A stretch of DNA of 37,583 nucleotides from Acidobacteriota bacterium (GCA_028877265.1 JAPPGX010000204.1:1-37583); one strand, 5' to 3'. Positions 22,578 through 31,331 are shown, numbered from the stretch's first letter. The notes: a model not told the origin generated them from the sequence alone. A program made the numbers and translations.

Positions 22578-23774
22578 CTACTGCTCGCGCAGCGCTCCCA
22601 CCACGCTGCGGCGGGCAGCGCCCACCGCCGGCAGGAAGCCGCCGATCGCCCCGATCACGAGGGCCAGGGTGGTCCCCTGGACGAGCAGCTCCGGCGTCAC
22701 CTGGAAGGCGAAGGCCACCTGGCTGAACGAGGCCCAGTTGATCGTGGCCGCGCGGAACCCGTCGAAGAGGAGCCATGAGGCAGCCCCTCCGAAGCCAGCG
22801 CCGATCAGCCCGAAGACGAGCGACTCGATCATCACCGAGACGACCACCGGCAGCCGCGAGAAACCCAGCGCGCGCAGGGTCGCGATCTCGCGCGACCGGG
22901 AGGACACCGCCGCGTACATGGTGTTGAGGGCCGCGAATATGGCGCCCGCGGACATCATGACCACGATGATCCAGCCGACTACCGAAATGAAGACCTCGAT
23001 CGGCTCCGACTGGGCCGCCATATGGGTCGTCTGCCGCTCCGCGCCGAGGCTGACCCGCGGATCGTCGGTGAGCGCCTGCTCGAACGGCTCGAACGCGTCG
23101 GCGTCCCTAAGCCGCACCAGGGCGATATTCCAGGAGTTGCCGCGCTGATACATCTGCTGGAGGATGCGGTTGTCGGTCCAGATCTCCGATTCGGCGACGC
23201 CGCCGCCCGTGGTGAACCGCCCCACCACCTCCCAGGAGGCGCGCCCCACGTCGATCCGGTCGCCGACCAGCAGCCCCTCGAAGGCTCCGGCCGCCCCGTC
23301 GCCCACGATGACCTCGTTCCGGCCGGGCTCGAAGTTCCGGCCCTCGACGATCTCGAACTGCTCCCGCAGCGCGAAACCCGCGGCTTCAACACCCCGTAGC
23401 GGGACGTTGGCGTCGGTGCCGGCGCCGATCTTCTTGCGGTCGATGATCACGAAGAGCTCCGGCGAGACGAGCGGGCCGTCCGGGCCGCGCGCCACCCCCG
23501 GCGCCTCCCAGAGGACCTGGATGTCCTGGTGGTTCAGGATGCTGTCCGATGCGCCGGTGGCGCCGCTCCGCAGCACCACCGCCACGTCATCGCGGGCCTG
23601 CCCGGTCACCACCGCACGGAAACCGGCAGCCATCGACAAGACTGCGACCATGACCCCGACGACGCCGGCAATGCCGAAGATCGCGACCACCGAAACGGCG
23701 CGCCGCTCCCAGATCGTTTCCAGGTTGTAGCGGGTCACCGCCTGACACTGGCGGATGAAGGATCCAAGTCTCAT
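22578..23774 (-). CDS. ABC transporter permease, MacB/FtsX-like (second permease)
   Basis: A 398-residue inner-membrane protein of the FtsX/MacB permease type: one N-terminal membrane helix (about 27-50), a periplasmic domain (about 55-275) and three C-terminal helices. The conserved SRSREIATLRALGFSR loop after the second helix (about 305-320) marks the family. The frame stays open to 23876, but the ATG at 23774 gives the normal family start (MRLGSFIRQC) and lies 13 bases after the first permease's stop, with AGGGGG upstream. It is the last gene of a four-gene exporter operon. It is only distantly similar to its neighbour permease, so the two probably form a heterodimer. Confidence 0.9.
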   Translation of the reverse strand: MRLGSFIRQCQAVTRYNLETIWERRAVSVVAIFGIAGVVGVMVAVLSMAAGFRAVVTGQARDDVAVVLRSGATGASDSILNHQDIQVLWEAPGVARGPDGPLVSPELFVIIDRKKIGAGTDANVPLRGVEAAGFALREQFEIVEGRNFEPGRNEVIVGDGAAGAFEGLLVGDRIDVGRASWEVVGRFTTGGGVAESEIWTDNRILQQMYQRGNSWNIALVRLRDADAFEPFEQALTDDPRVSLGAERQTTHMAAQSEPIEVFISVVGWIIVVMMSAGAIFAALNTMYAAVSSRSREIATLRALGFSRLPVVVSVMIESLVFGLIGAGFGGAASWLLFDGFRAATINWASFSQVAFAFQVTPELLVQGTTLALVIGAIGGFLPAVGAARRSVVGALREQ

Positions 23775-23787
23775 TGGTACTGGCCCC

Positions 23788-24948
23788 CTACAACCGCCGG
23801 AGGGCGAGCGCCGTCTCGAGGCGCATCGCCCGCCGCGCCGGAAAGATGCCGACCACCAGGCCGGTCGCGACCGCAAGGCCGAGCCCCAGCAACAGATCCT
23901 CGGGCCGCAGGAAGAGACCCGGGAAGTAGGCGGCGAGGGCCGGACGCAGGACGCGCTCCAACCCCACTGCCAGGACCATTCCCAGGAATCCCGCGGTGGT
24001 GACGAGAGTCACCGACTCCATGAGCACCAGCCGCTGCACCCGGGTAGAGGTGAAGCCGAGCGCCTTCAGCAGGCCGATCTCACCGATCCGCTCGCGTACC
24101 GACTGCGCCATGGTGTTGCCGGCGACCAACAGGATGGTGAAGAAGACGGCGGCCAGGATGGAGGTCACGATGAGACCCAGATTGCCGACCTGGTTGGCGA
24201 ACCCGGCCGCGAAGGCGCCCTCGGACTCGCTCTTCGTTTCGGCGGCGGAGTTCTGGAAGGTGTCATCGATGGCGGCGGCGATCTCGGGGGCCCGGTCCGG
24301 GTCGGCAATCCGCACCATGAACCAGCCGACCTGTCCGCGGCCGAAGGAACGGGCTTCGTCGAAGAAGTCGTAGCGGAAGAGGAATTGCGTCTGGTCGAAA
24401 CCCTCCACGTCCGCGTCGTAGACGCCTACCAGTTCGAACTCCCAGGCGTCGTCGCCACGCCCCGCCTGGCGCCAGATGGTCGGCTGGATGGGGATCCGGT
24501 CGCCCACTTCCCAACCGAGCCGCTCCACGAGCGCCCGTCCCGCGATCGCTCCGTTCCGGGTCTCGATCCAGCGGAGCTTCGCCTCGTCGGGCACCAGGAT
24601 CTCCGGATACATGTCGAGGTACTCGGCGGGTTCCACCGGGGACTGCATGAAGAAGTTGGACGGATCCTGGTAGACCCCGCCGAACCAGGTCATGTGCATG
24701 GCGTCCACGACGCCGGGAATCTCCTCCATGTCGGCCTCGTAGGACTGCGGCAGGAGCTGGAAGAGGGAGACCCGGTGGCGCACCACCAGCCGGTCCTCGT
24801 TGGCAATCTCGGCTCCCATGGAGAAGGCGGTCTGGAGCATCGAGAGGACGCCGAAGATCAGGAACGCGAAGACGACGGACGAAAAGGTCAGGAAGGTCCG
24901 CGTCTTCTTGCGGCGGAGCGCCGCGCTGATCAGGGTGAACGAACTCAC
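23788..24948 (-). CDS. ABC transporter permease, MacB/FtsX-like (first permease)
   Basis: A 386-residue permease with the same plan as its neighbour: an N-terminal helix (about 20-40), a periplasmic domain, and three C-terminal helices with the family loop VRERIGEIGLLKALGFTSTR (about 280-300). The GTG at 24948 overlaps the ATPase stop as GTGA, and an upstream in-frame ATG lies within the ATPase gene, so the GTG is chosen. It is expected to join the second permease in one membrane complex. The periplasmic part is rich in Trp/Tyr/Phe, as in substrate-contacting MacB-like domains. Confidence 0.9.
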   Translation of the reverse strand: MSSFTLISAALRRKKTRTFLTFSSVVFAFLIFGVLSMLQTAFSMGAEIANEDRLVVRHRVSLFQLLPQSYEADMEEIPGVVDAMHMTWFGGVYQDPSNFFMQSPVEPAEYLDMYPEILVPDEAKLRWIETRNGAIAGRALVERLGWEVGDRIPIQPTIWRQAGRGDDAWEFELVGVYDADVEGFDQTQFLFRYDFFDEARSFGRGQVGWFMVRIADPDRAPEIAAAIDDTFQNSAAETKSESEGAFAAGFANQVGNLGLIVTSILAAVFFTILLVAGNTMAQSVRERIGEIGLLKALGFTSTRVQRLVLMESVTLVTTAGFLGMVLAVGLERVLRPALAAYFPGLFLRPEDLLLGLGLAVATGLVVGIFPARRAMRLETALALRRL

Positions 24949-25724
24949 ACCGCCGCTCCCGCCGGTTCGTGGACCGGAACAACGACCGTCCCGTCGTGCC
25001 CGCACTCCGCGAGCCGGCCATCCTCGAGATGGAGCGTGCGCGACGCCCGTTCGGCGGCCACCGGGTCGTGGGTGACCATCAGGATGGTCTTTCCGTGGTC
25101 GCGGTTGAGAGCGACCAACAGATCCAGGATCTCGCCGCTTGTCGCCCGGTCGAGGTCGCCGGTCGGCTCGTCGCAGACGAGGAGCATCGGATCGTTCACC
25201 AGCGCGCGGGCGATCCCGACACGCTGTTGCTCACCCCCCGAGAGCTCCCGGGGACGGTGCTTGCCGCGCTCCGAAAGCCCGACGATTTCGAGCGCGATGT
25301 CGACCCGCCGGCGCCGCTCCCGGGCCGAGAACGAGGTCAGCAGCAGCGGCACCGCCACGTTCCGCTCGGCGCTCAGGGCTCCCAGCAGGTTCGAGAACTG
25401 GAACACGAAACCGATGTTGCGCGACCGCCAGCCGGCGAGCTTCCGCTCCGAGAGGCGGTGGATCGGCGAGCCGCCCACGATGACCTCCCCGCCGGTCGGC
25501 CGGTCGAGCCCGGCGATCAGGTTGAGCAGCGTCGACTTCCCGGAGCCCGAGGGTCCCATCAGCGCCAGGAACTCCCCGTTCTCCATCCGGAGGGTGAGGT
25601 CCTTCAGCACCGGCACCGGGGTGCGGCCCCGGTGGAAGGTGCGGCTGACGCTTCGCACGTCCACCATGGCTTCCGCTGCGGCTCCGTTGCCCGCCGCCGT
25701 GTCGGAAAAACTGGTCTCACTCAT
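24945..25724 (-). CDS. ABC transporter ATP-binding protein, MacB/LolD-like
   Basis: A 259-residue ATPase. Walker A is GPSGSGKST (about 56-64), the signature LSGGEQQRV (about 160-168), and Walker B LLVCDEPTGDLD. The GPSGSGKST and EPTGDLD forms are those of the MacB/LolD/FtsE group, which powers mechanotransmission across the envelope rather than classical transport. It overlaps the first permease by four bases and follows the adaptor gene after 32 bases, with GGAGAG before its ATG. About 20 N-terminal residues precede the first beta-strand and may be unstructured. Confidence 0.92.
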   Translation of the reverse strand: MSETSFSDTAAGNGAAAEAMVDVRSVSRTFHRGRTPVPVLKDLTLRMENGEFLALMGPSGSGKSTLLNLIAGLDRPTGGEVIVGGSPIHRLSERKLAGWRSRNIGFVFQFSNLLGALSAERNVAVPLLLTSFSARERRRRVDIALEIVGLSERGKHRPRELSGGEQQRVGIARALVNDPMLLVCDEPTGDLDRATSGEILDLLVALNRDHGKTILMVTHDPVAAERASRTLHLEDGRLAECGHDGTVVVPVHEPAGAAV

Positions 25725-25756
25725 TCGACTCTCTCCGTGACGTTGTCTACCCGCTG

Positions 25757-26992
25757 CTATGGCGCCGCGGCCGCTTCCGCGACTTCGGCGCCGTCCTCGA
25801 GACCGTCGAGGCCCTCCACGACGACCCGGTCACCCTCCACGAGTCCGGAAAGCACGAACACATCGGACCCGCGCCGGTCCCCGAGCCGTACCGCCCGGCG
25901 CTGGACTCGGCCGTCCCGCACCAGGTAGACGAGATCCCGGCCGGTGTCCGGGAACACCGCCGCCGCGTCCACCAGCAGCCCCTCGGGAGCCTCTTCGGGT
26001 TCCGCTTCGGCGGACCGGAAGCTCACCTTGACGCCCATGTCCGGCAGGATCCGGGGGTCGAGTTCCTCGAACCCGATCCGGACCCGTACCGTGGCCCGGT
26101 CCCGGTCGGCGGTCGGGATGATGGCGATCACCCGGGCCGGGATCGTCCAGTCGTCGTAAGAGTCGAGGACGGCGTCCACGGGCTGCTCCGGGGAAACCCG
26201 GTTGATGTAGGCCTCGTTGACGTCCACCTCGATCTCCAGCGAGGTCATGTCCACGATCGTCCCGATCCCGGTGCGGGTGAACCCGGCGCCGCCCGCGATG
26301 GGGGACATCATCTCGCCGGGCTGGGCGTTCTTGGCGGTGATGACGCCGTCGAACGGAGCCCGGATCACCATGTCCTCGATCTGCTGGCGGATGACCTCCA
26401 CCTGCCGCTCCGAAACGCGAATGTCCTCGCGCTGGCGCTCGATGCGCGCTGCGAGGGTGGCAACCTCGCCGTTCACCTGGTCGAGGTCCGCCTGCCCGGC
26501 GACCTGCTGCTCGACGAGGCGCCGGGTCCGCTCCTGGCGGAGGCGGGCTTCGGCGAGCTGGGCCTCCACCTCGAGGACCGCCTTTCCGGCCGCCGCGGCC
26601 TGTGCCTCCGCGAGGCGGAGAGTCCGCGTCAGGTTGGAGGAATCGAGACGGGCGAGCACCTGGCCCGCAGTCACCTCCATCCCCTCTTCGATCGCAATTT
26701 CGGTGATCTGCCCCGCGGTCTTGGACGAAACGGTGGCCTGGCGGCGCGCCGTGACGTAGCCGCTCGCGTTCAGCACCGTGGTCCCGGCGTCCACCGAGAT
26801 CGAGCGCACCCGCGCCGTGCGGACCGCGAGCACCTCCGGCTCCGAACCCAGCAGGAAGACGGCCGATACTCCGCCTCCGATCACCAGCAGCCCGCCGATG
26901 ATCGCGGTCACCAGCGCGAACGGCCGTGATCCGCGCTGCTCCTCGCCGATCTTGAGTTCGGCGAGCCGGTCAGCCGGTTTCGGGGGATTCAT
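25757..26992 (-). CDS. Periplasmic adaptor (membrane fusion protein), MacA/HlyD-like
   Basis: A 411-residue membrane-fusion protein. An N-terminal anchor (about 25-48) is followed by a half lipoyl domain (GYVTARRQATVSSKTAGQI, about 77-95), a coiled-coil hairpin (about 115-205), the second lipoyl half (VIRAPFDGVITAKNAQPGE), a beta-barrel and a membrane-proximal domain. It should link the ABC permeases at 22578-24948 to an outer-membrane channel of TolC type, which is not in the window. It is the first gene of the exporter operon. The 148-base gap upstream (26993-27140) has a 12-base palindrome CCCGGGCCCGGG (27048-27059) but no clear promoter, so read-through from the regulator genes is possible. 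Confidence 0.92.
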   Translation of the reverse strand: MNPPKPADRLAELKIGEEQRGSRPFALVTAIIGGLLVIGGGVSAVFLLGSEPEVLAVRTARVRSISVDAGTTVLNASGYVTARRQATVSSKTAGQITEIAIEEGMEVTAGQVLARLDSSNLTRTLRLAEAQAAAAGKAVLEVEAQLAEARLRQERTRRLVEQQVAGQADLDQVNGEVATLAARIERQREDIRVSERQVEVIRQQIEDMVIRAPFDGVITAKNAQPGEMMSPIAGGAGFTRTGIGTIVDMTSLEIEVDVNEAYINRVSPEQPVDAVLDSYDDWTIPARVIAIIPTADRDRATVRVRIGFEELDPRILPDMGVKVSFRSAEAEPEEAPEGLLVDAAAVFPDTGRDLVYLVRDGRVQRRAVRLGDRRGSDVFVLSGLVEGDRVVVEGLDGLEDGAEVAEAAAAP

Positions 26993-27140
26993 GTTCTTGG
27001 ATCAGGGAGCCTACGCCGCTCGCCAGGGAAAGGTTCCCGGCACGATGCCCGGGCCCGGGACTCCACGCGGAACGCTGGAAAAGGGACGTGTCTTCGCTAC
27101 GTTCGCCGCGCGCGAATCTTACAGACGGCACGGCGCCGCA

Positions 27141-27419
27141 TCACCGCTCCGGAGCGACCAGCGCCTGCAGGTGCTCGACGTGTTGCAGCAGGGCGGTGCG
27201 CCCGGCTTCCGTCAGCCGATAGCGGGTCTGCGGGCGACGGCGCACGAAGCGTTTGCGCTCGACGACGTACCCGCCCGCGATCAGCTTGCCGAGGTGCGCG
27301 CTCAGGTTCCCGTTCGTCGCCTTGACCGACTTCTGGAGGTCGGTGAAGGTGGCCCACTCCACCGCGACCAGCTCCGCGATGACCGCCAGACGGACCCGGG
27401 ACAGCAGGAGCTCATCCAC
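27141..27419 (-). CDS. Winged-helix transcriptional regulator
   Basis: A 92-residue DNA-binding protein with a single winged-helix domain: helices at about 4-20 and 24-33, the recognition helix in TNGNLSAHLGKLIAGGYV (35-52), and a basic wing (ERKRFVRRRPQTRYRLT, about 54-70). It resembles the small ArsR/MarR/PadR-like regulators encoded with a membrane protein. The frame is open to 27482, but the GTG at 27419 gives the domain its normal start and overlaps the upstream stop by eight bases. It very probably represses its own operon through the palindrome at 27997-28027. The neighbouring exporter operon, 148 bases downstream, may share its control; that is inference. Confidence 0.85.
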   Translation of the reverse strand: MDELLLSRVRLAVIAELVAVEWATFTDLQKSVKATNGNLSAHLGKLIAGGYVVERKRFVRRRPQTRYRLTEAGRTALLQHVEHLQALVAPER

Positions 27420-27981
27420 GACCGCGCCGCACCCAGAGCACGATGGCGGGAACCACGAGCCCCGCCACCCAACCGAGGACAAGCGTGCCGTGGAACCCGG
27501 CCGGAACGAAACTGGCGAGCGCTGCGGCGGCGAGTAGCGCGATACCGCCCCACAGCAGCGGTCGGCTCGCCTGCAGACCGACGACCAGCAGCGCGATGCT
27601 CATTCCCCCGGCCCAGAACAGCGACATCGCGTCCGCCGGAATCACCCGGTGCTGGGCAGTGAGATTCAACAGCAACAACACTCCGAACGCGACACTGAAC
27701 GTGATTCCCGCCTGGCTGTCGATCTGCGTTTCGCGTCCGGTGTCATGACGGCGCGCGGCCCACACGCTGATGCCGATCGCGAGCAACATCAGCGGAATCT
27801 GGAAGGAGCCGTCGGACGGTACGGGAAGGCCGACGGCCCGAGCCTGTTGCACTCCGTTGACGATCGCGGCGAACAGCCCCCAGGCGAGCAGGATGAGCGG
27901 CGGCATGTTCAAGGTGCGGTCGACGTCGTGAAGGATCCGGTCGACCAGAGCGAGGTCGCTCCGCGCGGTGGATGTGTCCAT
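27412..27981 (-). CDS. Inner-membrane protein paired with a winged-helix regulator
   Basis: A 189-residue protein with about five hydrophobic segments (near 28-45, 63-78, 93-110, 117-136 and 140-180) after a short cytoplasmic start (about 1-25). No named domain is recognised. Its gene overlaps the regulator gene by eight bases and shares its promoter, so the two act together; the membrane protein may be a sensor, a sequestering anti-regulator or a small transporter. It has AGGAG nine bases before the ATG and is the first gene behind the near-consensus promoter at 28011-28039. Confidence 0.8.
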   Translation of the reverse strand: MDTSTARSDLALVDRILHDVDRTLNMPPLILLAWGLFAAIVNGVQQARAVGLPVPSDGSFQIPLMLLAIGISVWAARRHDTGRETQIDSQAGITFSVAFGVLLLLNLTAQHRVIPADAMSLFWAGGMSIALLVVGLQASRPLLWGGIALLAAAALASFVPAGFHGTLVLGWVAGLVVPAIVLWVRRGRG

Positions 27982-27996
27982 ATCGGATGTCTCCTG

Positions 27997-28039
27997 TCAG
28001 AGTAGTCTGTTTTATAGATTACTCTGATCCCGATGTCAA
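27997..28039 (-). promoter_or_regulatory. Near-consensus sigma-70 promoter with an embedded palindromic operator
   Basis: On the minus strand TTGACA (28034-28039) is followed after exactly 17 bases by TATAAA (28011-28016). A 31-base inverted repeat (27997-28027) covers the -10 and most of the spacer. Its 12-base arms, TCAGAGTAATCT and AGACTACTCTGA, differ from perfect symmetry at one position and are separated by 7 bases. Transcription would start near 28004, inside the palindrome. This is the layout of a repressor site that blocks RNA polymerase. The winged-helix regulator encoded by this same operon is the obvious candidate to bind it. Confidence 0.85.
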
Positions 28040-28077
28040 ACAGGATGTAGACGGGGAGAGGGAACCCGGAGGAATCG

Positions 28078-28722
28078 CTACCCGGACAAGACCTGCCGGT
28101 GCGCGGGAAGGGTCAGCAGCACGCCGTAGCCGCCGCAACGCGGATCCTGGACGTAACCGGGGATCAGGCCGCCGGGGCGGAATCCGATCCGCATCTGCGC
28201 GGAGACGGTCGGATCCCTGATCTCCCCCGCCACCAGCCGCCCGTAGTAGTCCTCGGCGCTCATCCGGCCGGCGACCGCCCCGTAGCCGTTCAGCATGCCG
28301 ACGGTGAGCTGGCCGCGCAGGCCGAGCTGCCGGGCAACGGCCTGCCGGGCCGCGTAGAGCGCCCGGGCAATTCCCTGCCGCCTCCAGTCCGGGTGGACTC
28401 CGAGATCGGCGCCGTAGAGCCACTCGCCCCCGGGGTCGTGCGCGGCGAGGTACAGCCCTCCCAGGAACTCGGGGAAGCGGTGCTGCGGACGGCTGAGATC
28501 GAGGTTCAGCCGCAGGGTGGTGGTCGACGCGACCGGCCTGTCCTCGCCCGTCAGGACGACGAACTGGCCCTCGGGGAAGATCTCGACGTGCTTCCGGTAA
28601 TGGTGCGCCGCGAAGCACTCCGAAGGATCGAGCGTGGGGAAGACGATCCGCGTGAGTTCGGCGAGCGCCTCCGCGTGGCGGGGCGCGGTCGGCGCGACCC
28701 GCCAGGGCGGCGCGGACGTCAT
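28078..28722 (-). CDS. GNAT family N-acetyltransferase
   Basis: A 214-residue protein with one GNAT acetyltransferase domain. Motif A is LGVHPDWRRQGIARALY (about 107-123), with the acetyl-CoA-binding RRQGIA loop; the preceding strand is EWLYGADLGV. The N-terminal part (about 14-60) contains helix-strand elements typical of the fold. The substrate is unknown. The gene follows the sodium:solute symporter stop by 13 bases on the same strand, so it is probably the last gene of the aminotransferase-dehydrogenase-symporter series. The 96 bases after it hold the promoter of the regulator operon and no visible terminator. Confidence 0.85.
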   Translation of the reverse strand: MTSAPPWRVAPTAPRHAEALAELTRIVFPTLDPSECFAAHHYRKHVEIFPEGQFVVLTGEDRPVASTTTLRLNLDLSRPQHRFPEFLGGLYLAAHDPGGEWLYGADLGVHPDWRRQGIARALYAARQAVARQLGLRGQLTVGMLNGYGAVAGRMSAEDYYGRLVAGEIRDPTVSAQMRIGFRPGGLIPGYVQDPRCGGYGVLLTLPAHRQVLSG

Positions 28723-28735
28723 GGGGCCGCCAGGA

Positions 28736-30238
28736 CTAGGCGGACGCCGGCGGGCGGAGTCCCAGGGTCCCGAGCCGGCCCTTCGCCTCGATCGGCGCTC
28801 CCGAGGGGTCGGTGAGCGCCCGCGGAGGGTGGCTCTTCGCGGTCAGCAGGGAGACGGCGACCGTCACCAGCAGGGACACCGGGGTGGCGATGAGCGCGTT
28901 CGGCAGTTCCCGGACCTCGTCGGGGGAGGCCGCGCCGGAGACCAGTTCCAACCCGACGAGCCCCAGCCACACGACCAGCCCGGCCAGGATGCCGCTCACG
29001 CAGCCCGGCGTGTTCGTCCGCTTCCAGTACATCCCCAGGGTGAGCGGACCGAAGAGACCGACCATCATCACGGTCCACGATTCGACCATGAGCGTGTAGA
29101 CGCTCTGGAACCAGAGCGCCACCGCGAGCGCGAGTCCGCAGAAGATGACGACTCCCACCCGGACGGCGGCCAGGACCTCCTTCGGCTTCAGGTCGGGCGC
29201 CAGATTGCGCACGATGTTCTGCCCGAACACGCTCGCCGGGGCGAGCAGCCCGCTGTCCGCCGAGCTCATCAGCGCCGAGAAGAGCGCGCCGAGGAAGAGG
29301 GCGAGTCCGGCCGGCGGCAGGTACTCCATGGCGAGCCGCGGCACGATCTCTTCCGGGTTCTGCAGGCCCGGCATCAGCACCGAGCCGATCATTCCGAGCG
29401 CTACCGGGATCAGGCCGACCACCAGGTAGAGCGAGCCGCCGAAGTAGGCGGACCACTGCGCGACCCGTTCGCTCTTCGAACTGAGGGCCCGCTGCATGAG
29501 GTCCTGGCCGGGAAGGTTGCCGAGACCGATCAGCAGCCACGCCTGCACGAAGAAGAGCCATTCGAGCAGGCCGCCGGTCGGCAGGAATCGGGTCCGGCCC
29601 TCCGGCAGGGAGTCGAGCACGGCGGAGATCCCACCCGCCGCTCCGAGGACGATCGGCAGCAGCACGCAGATCGCCGCGATCAGGACCAGCGCCTGGAAGA
29701 AATCGGTGAGGGTCACGCCCCACATGCCGCCGAGCACCGTGTAGACGAGGACGATCGCGGCAGCGATCAGGATGCTGGCGACAAACGGGAGCCCCGCCAT
29801 CGCGGAGAGCACCGTCCCCACCGCCAGCAACTGCGATCCCACCCAGCCGATATAGGCGGGAAGGATCGAGAGCGCGGACAGGATTTCGGCCGATCTTCCG
29901 AAACGGCGCCGGAAGAAATCGGGGACCGTCAGGAGCCGCAGGCGACGGAGCAGCCGCACGTAGAACGCGCCGGCCAGCAGCAGGCAGAGCGCGGCGCCGA
30001 AGGGATCGGCCACCACCGCGTTCAGGCCGCCGGCGTAGGAGGCTCCGGCCGCCCCGATCAGCGTGCCTCCCCCGAACCAGGTAGCAAACAGCGTGAACGT
30101 GCAGAGCCCCAGGCCGAGCCGGCGGCCCGCGACCACGAAGTCGGTGGCGTTCCGGATCCTGGTGGAGGCGACGGCCCCCAGGAAGAGGAGCCCCGCCAGA
30201 TAGACGCAGACGGCGACGATGACGAAGGTCTGGCTCAT
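28736..30238 (-). CDS. Sodium:solute symporter family protein
   Basis: A 500-residue inner-membrane transporter of the SSS family with about 13 hydrophobic segments. The family features near the sodium site are seen: TDFVVAGRRLGLG (about 32-44) after the first helix, ATWFGGGTLIGAAGASYAGG (about 52-71) and SALMSSADSGLL (about 322-333). It should bring in an organic solute with sodium. The solute cannot be named; the neighbouring aminotransferase and 2-hydroxyacid dehydrogenase suggest an amino acid or organic acid. It starts 70 bases after the dehydrogenase stop, without an obvious promoter, and precedes the GNAT gene by 13 bases. Confidence 0.92.
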   Translation of the reverse strand: MSQTFVIVAVCVYLAGLLFLGAVASTRIRNATDFVVAGRRLGLGLCTFTLFATWFGGGTLIGAAGASYAGGLNAVVADPFGAALCLLLAGAFYVRLLRRLRLLTVPDFFRRRFGRSAEILSALSILPAYIGWVGSQLLAVGTVLSAMAGLPFVASILIAAAIVLVYTVLGGMWGVTLTDFFQALVLIAAICVLLPIVLGAAGGISAVLDSLPEGRTRFLPTGGLLEWLFFVQAWLLIGLGNLPGQDLMQRALSSKSERVAQWSAYFGGSLYLVVGLIPVALGMIGSVLMPGLQNPEEIVPRLAMEYLPPAGLALFLGALFSALMSSADSGLLAPASVFGQNIVRNLAPDLKPKEVLAAVRVGVVIFCGLALAVALWFQSVYTLMVESWTVMMVGLFGPLTLGMYWKRTNTPGCVSGILAGLVVWLGLVGLELVSGAASPDEVRELPNALIATPVSLLVTVAVSLLTAKSHPPRALTDPSGAPIEAKGRLGTLGLRPPASA

Positions 30239-30308
30239 CGCGGCCTGACGGCCGGAGCCGCGCCGATCGATCCCGGATGCCGGGCGTCAATCGGGTTCAC
30301 ACACTCGC

Positions 30309-31331
30309 CTACCGGGATGTTCGCCGCCGGTACGCCTCCGTGTCGTAAACCTCCGGGTTCACGCAGTTCGGCGCGCGCTGCCGGTTCAGGTGGGCCACCG
30401 CGTTCTCGGCGCACATGGTGGCCATGCGGTCCCGCGTCGCCACGCTGCCGCTCGCGATGTGGGGCAGCATCACCACGTTGTCGCACTCGGCGAGTCCCGG
30501 ATGGAACGCCGGCTCGTGCTCGAAGACGTCGAGCCCCGCCCCCCCGATCTCGCCGGACTTGAGGGCATCGACGAGGGCCGCTTCGTCGACCACGGGACCC
30601 CGTGCGCTATTGATGAGGATCGCGCTCTTCTTCATCCGGGCGAAGGCCGCCGCGTCGAAGAGGTGGTGCGTCGAGGGATTGAGGTCGGTGTGGATCGTGA
30701 CGAAATCGCTGCGCGCGAGCAGGTCGTCGAACTCGGCGTATTCCACGTCGGAGCGGGCCTCGATGATCGCCTTCATCGGCGGATCGAAGGCCAGCACGTC
30801 CATGTCGAATCCCTGCGCCCGCCGGTGCATCGCCTGTCCGATCCGCCCGAAGCCGACGACCCCCAGCACCTTCCGGCGCTCGTCGCCGCCGGGGCTGATG
30901 TCGGCGCCCAGCATCAGCGACGGCCCCCAGATCCGGTACCGGCCGCCCCGCATGTAGGCGTCCGCCGGAACCACCCGGCGCGCGACTGACATCAGCAGCG
31001 TCCACGCCAGATCCGCGGTCGTGTCGGTGAGGACGCCGGGGGTGTTGGTGATGGGCAGACCGAGTTCGGTCGCCGCGGCCACATCCACGTTGTTGAAGCC
31101 GACGGCGTAGTTGGCCACCCCGAGCAACCGCGGGGCGGACTCCATGAGTTCCCGGTCCACCGCCTCGGTCAACAGCGAGACGTGAACGTCGGCGCTTCGG
31201 GCGCCGGCAAGCACCTGGTCCCGGGGAGTCGAATCGCCGTCGGCGGTGGGAGCCACCTCCACTTCGGCCGCGGCGCGCAGGACGGCGAGGCCGGCTTCCG
31301 GGATGGGGCGGGTGACGAAGATGCGGCTCAT
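30309..31331 (-). CDS. D-2-hydroxyacid dehydrogenase (glyoxylate/hydroxypyruvate reductase type)
   Basis: A 340-residue NAD(P)-dependent D-2-hydroxyacid dehydrogenase. The Rossmann motif is GFGRIG (160-165). The catalytic triad is R244 in NSARGPVVDE, E273 in FEHEP and H291 in LPHIASGS. The YAVGFNNVD loop (75-83) and ITNTPGVLTD (94-103) match glyoxylate/hydroxypyruvate reductases. Between the substrate and cofactor domains, where the family usually reads GxxxxGKTLGI, it has SPGGDERRKVLGV, a small insertion. The ATG at 31331 overlaps the aminotransferase stop (ATGA), so the two enzymes are coupled. It could reduce the 2-oxo acid made by that enzyme, or act in the serine-glyoxylate cycle. Confidence 0.93.
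   Translation of the reverse strand: MSRIFVTRPIPEAGLAVLRAAAEVEVAPTADGDSTPRDQVLAGARSADVHVSLLTEAVDRELMESAPRLLGVANYAVGFNNVDVAAATELGLPITNTPGVLTDTTADLAWTLLMSVARRVVPADAYMRGGRYRIWGPSLMLGADISPGGDERRKVLGVVGFGRIGQAMHRRAQGFDMDVLAFDPPMKAIIEARSDVEYAEFDDLLARSDFVTIHTDLNPSTHHLFDAAAFARMKKSAILINSARGPVVDEAALVDALKSGEIGGAGLDVFEHEPAFHPGLAECDNVVMLPHIASGSVATRDRMATMCAENAVAHLNRQRAPNCVNPEVYDTEAYRRRTSR

Noticed and set aside
27048..27059. Palindrome CCCGGGCCCGGG before the exporter operon
   Set aside because: It is a simple GC repeat that can pair with itself in many ways, without a T-run or nearby promoter; it is too weak to call a terminator or operator.
28634..30562. A 642-codon plus-strand open frame over the symporter gene
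   Set aside because: Antisense shadow of a clear 13-helix transporter; composition is Arg/Gln/Asp/His-rich and repetitive.
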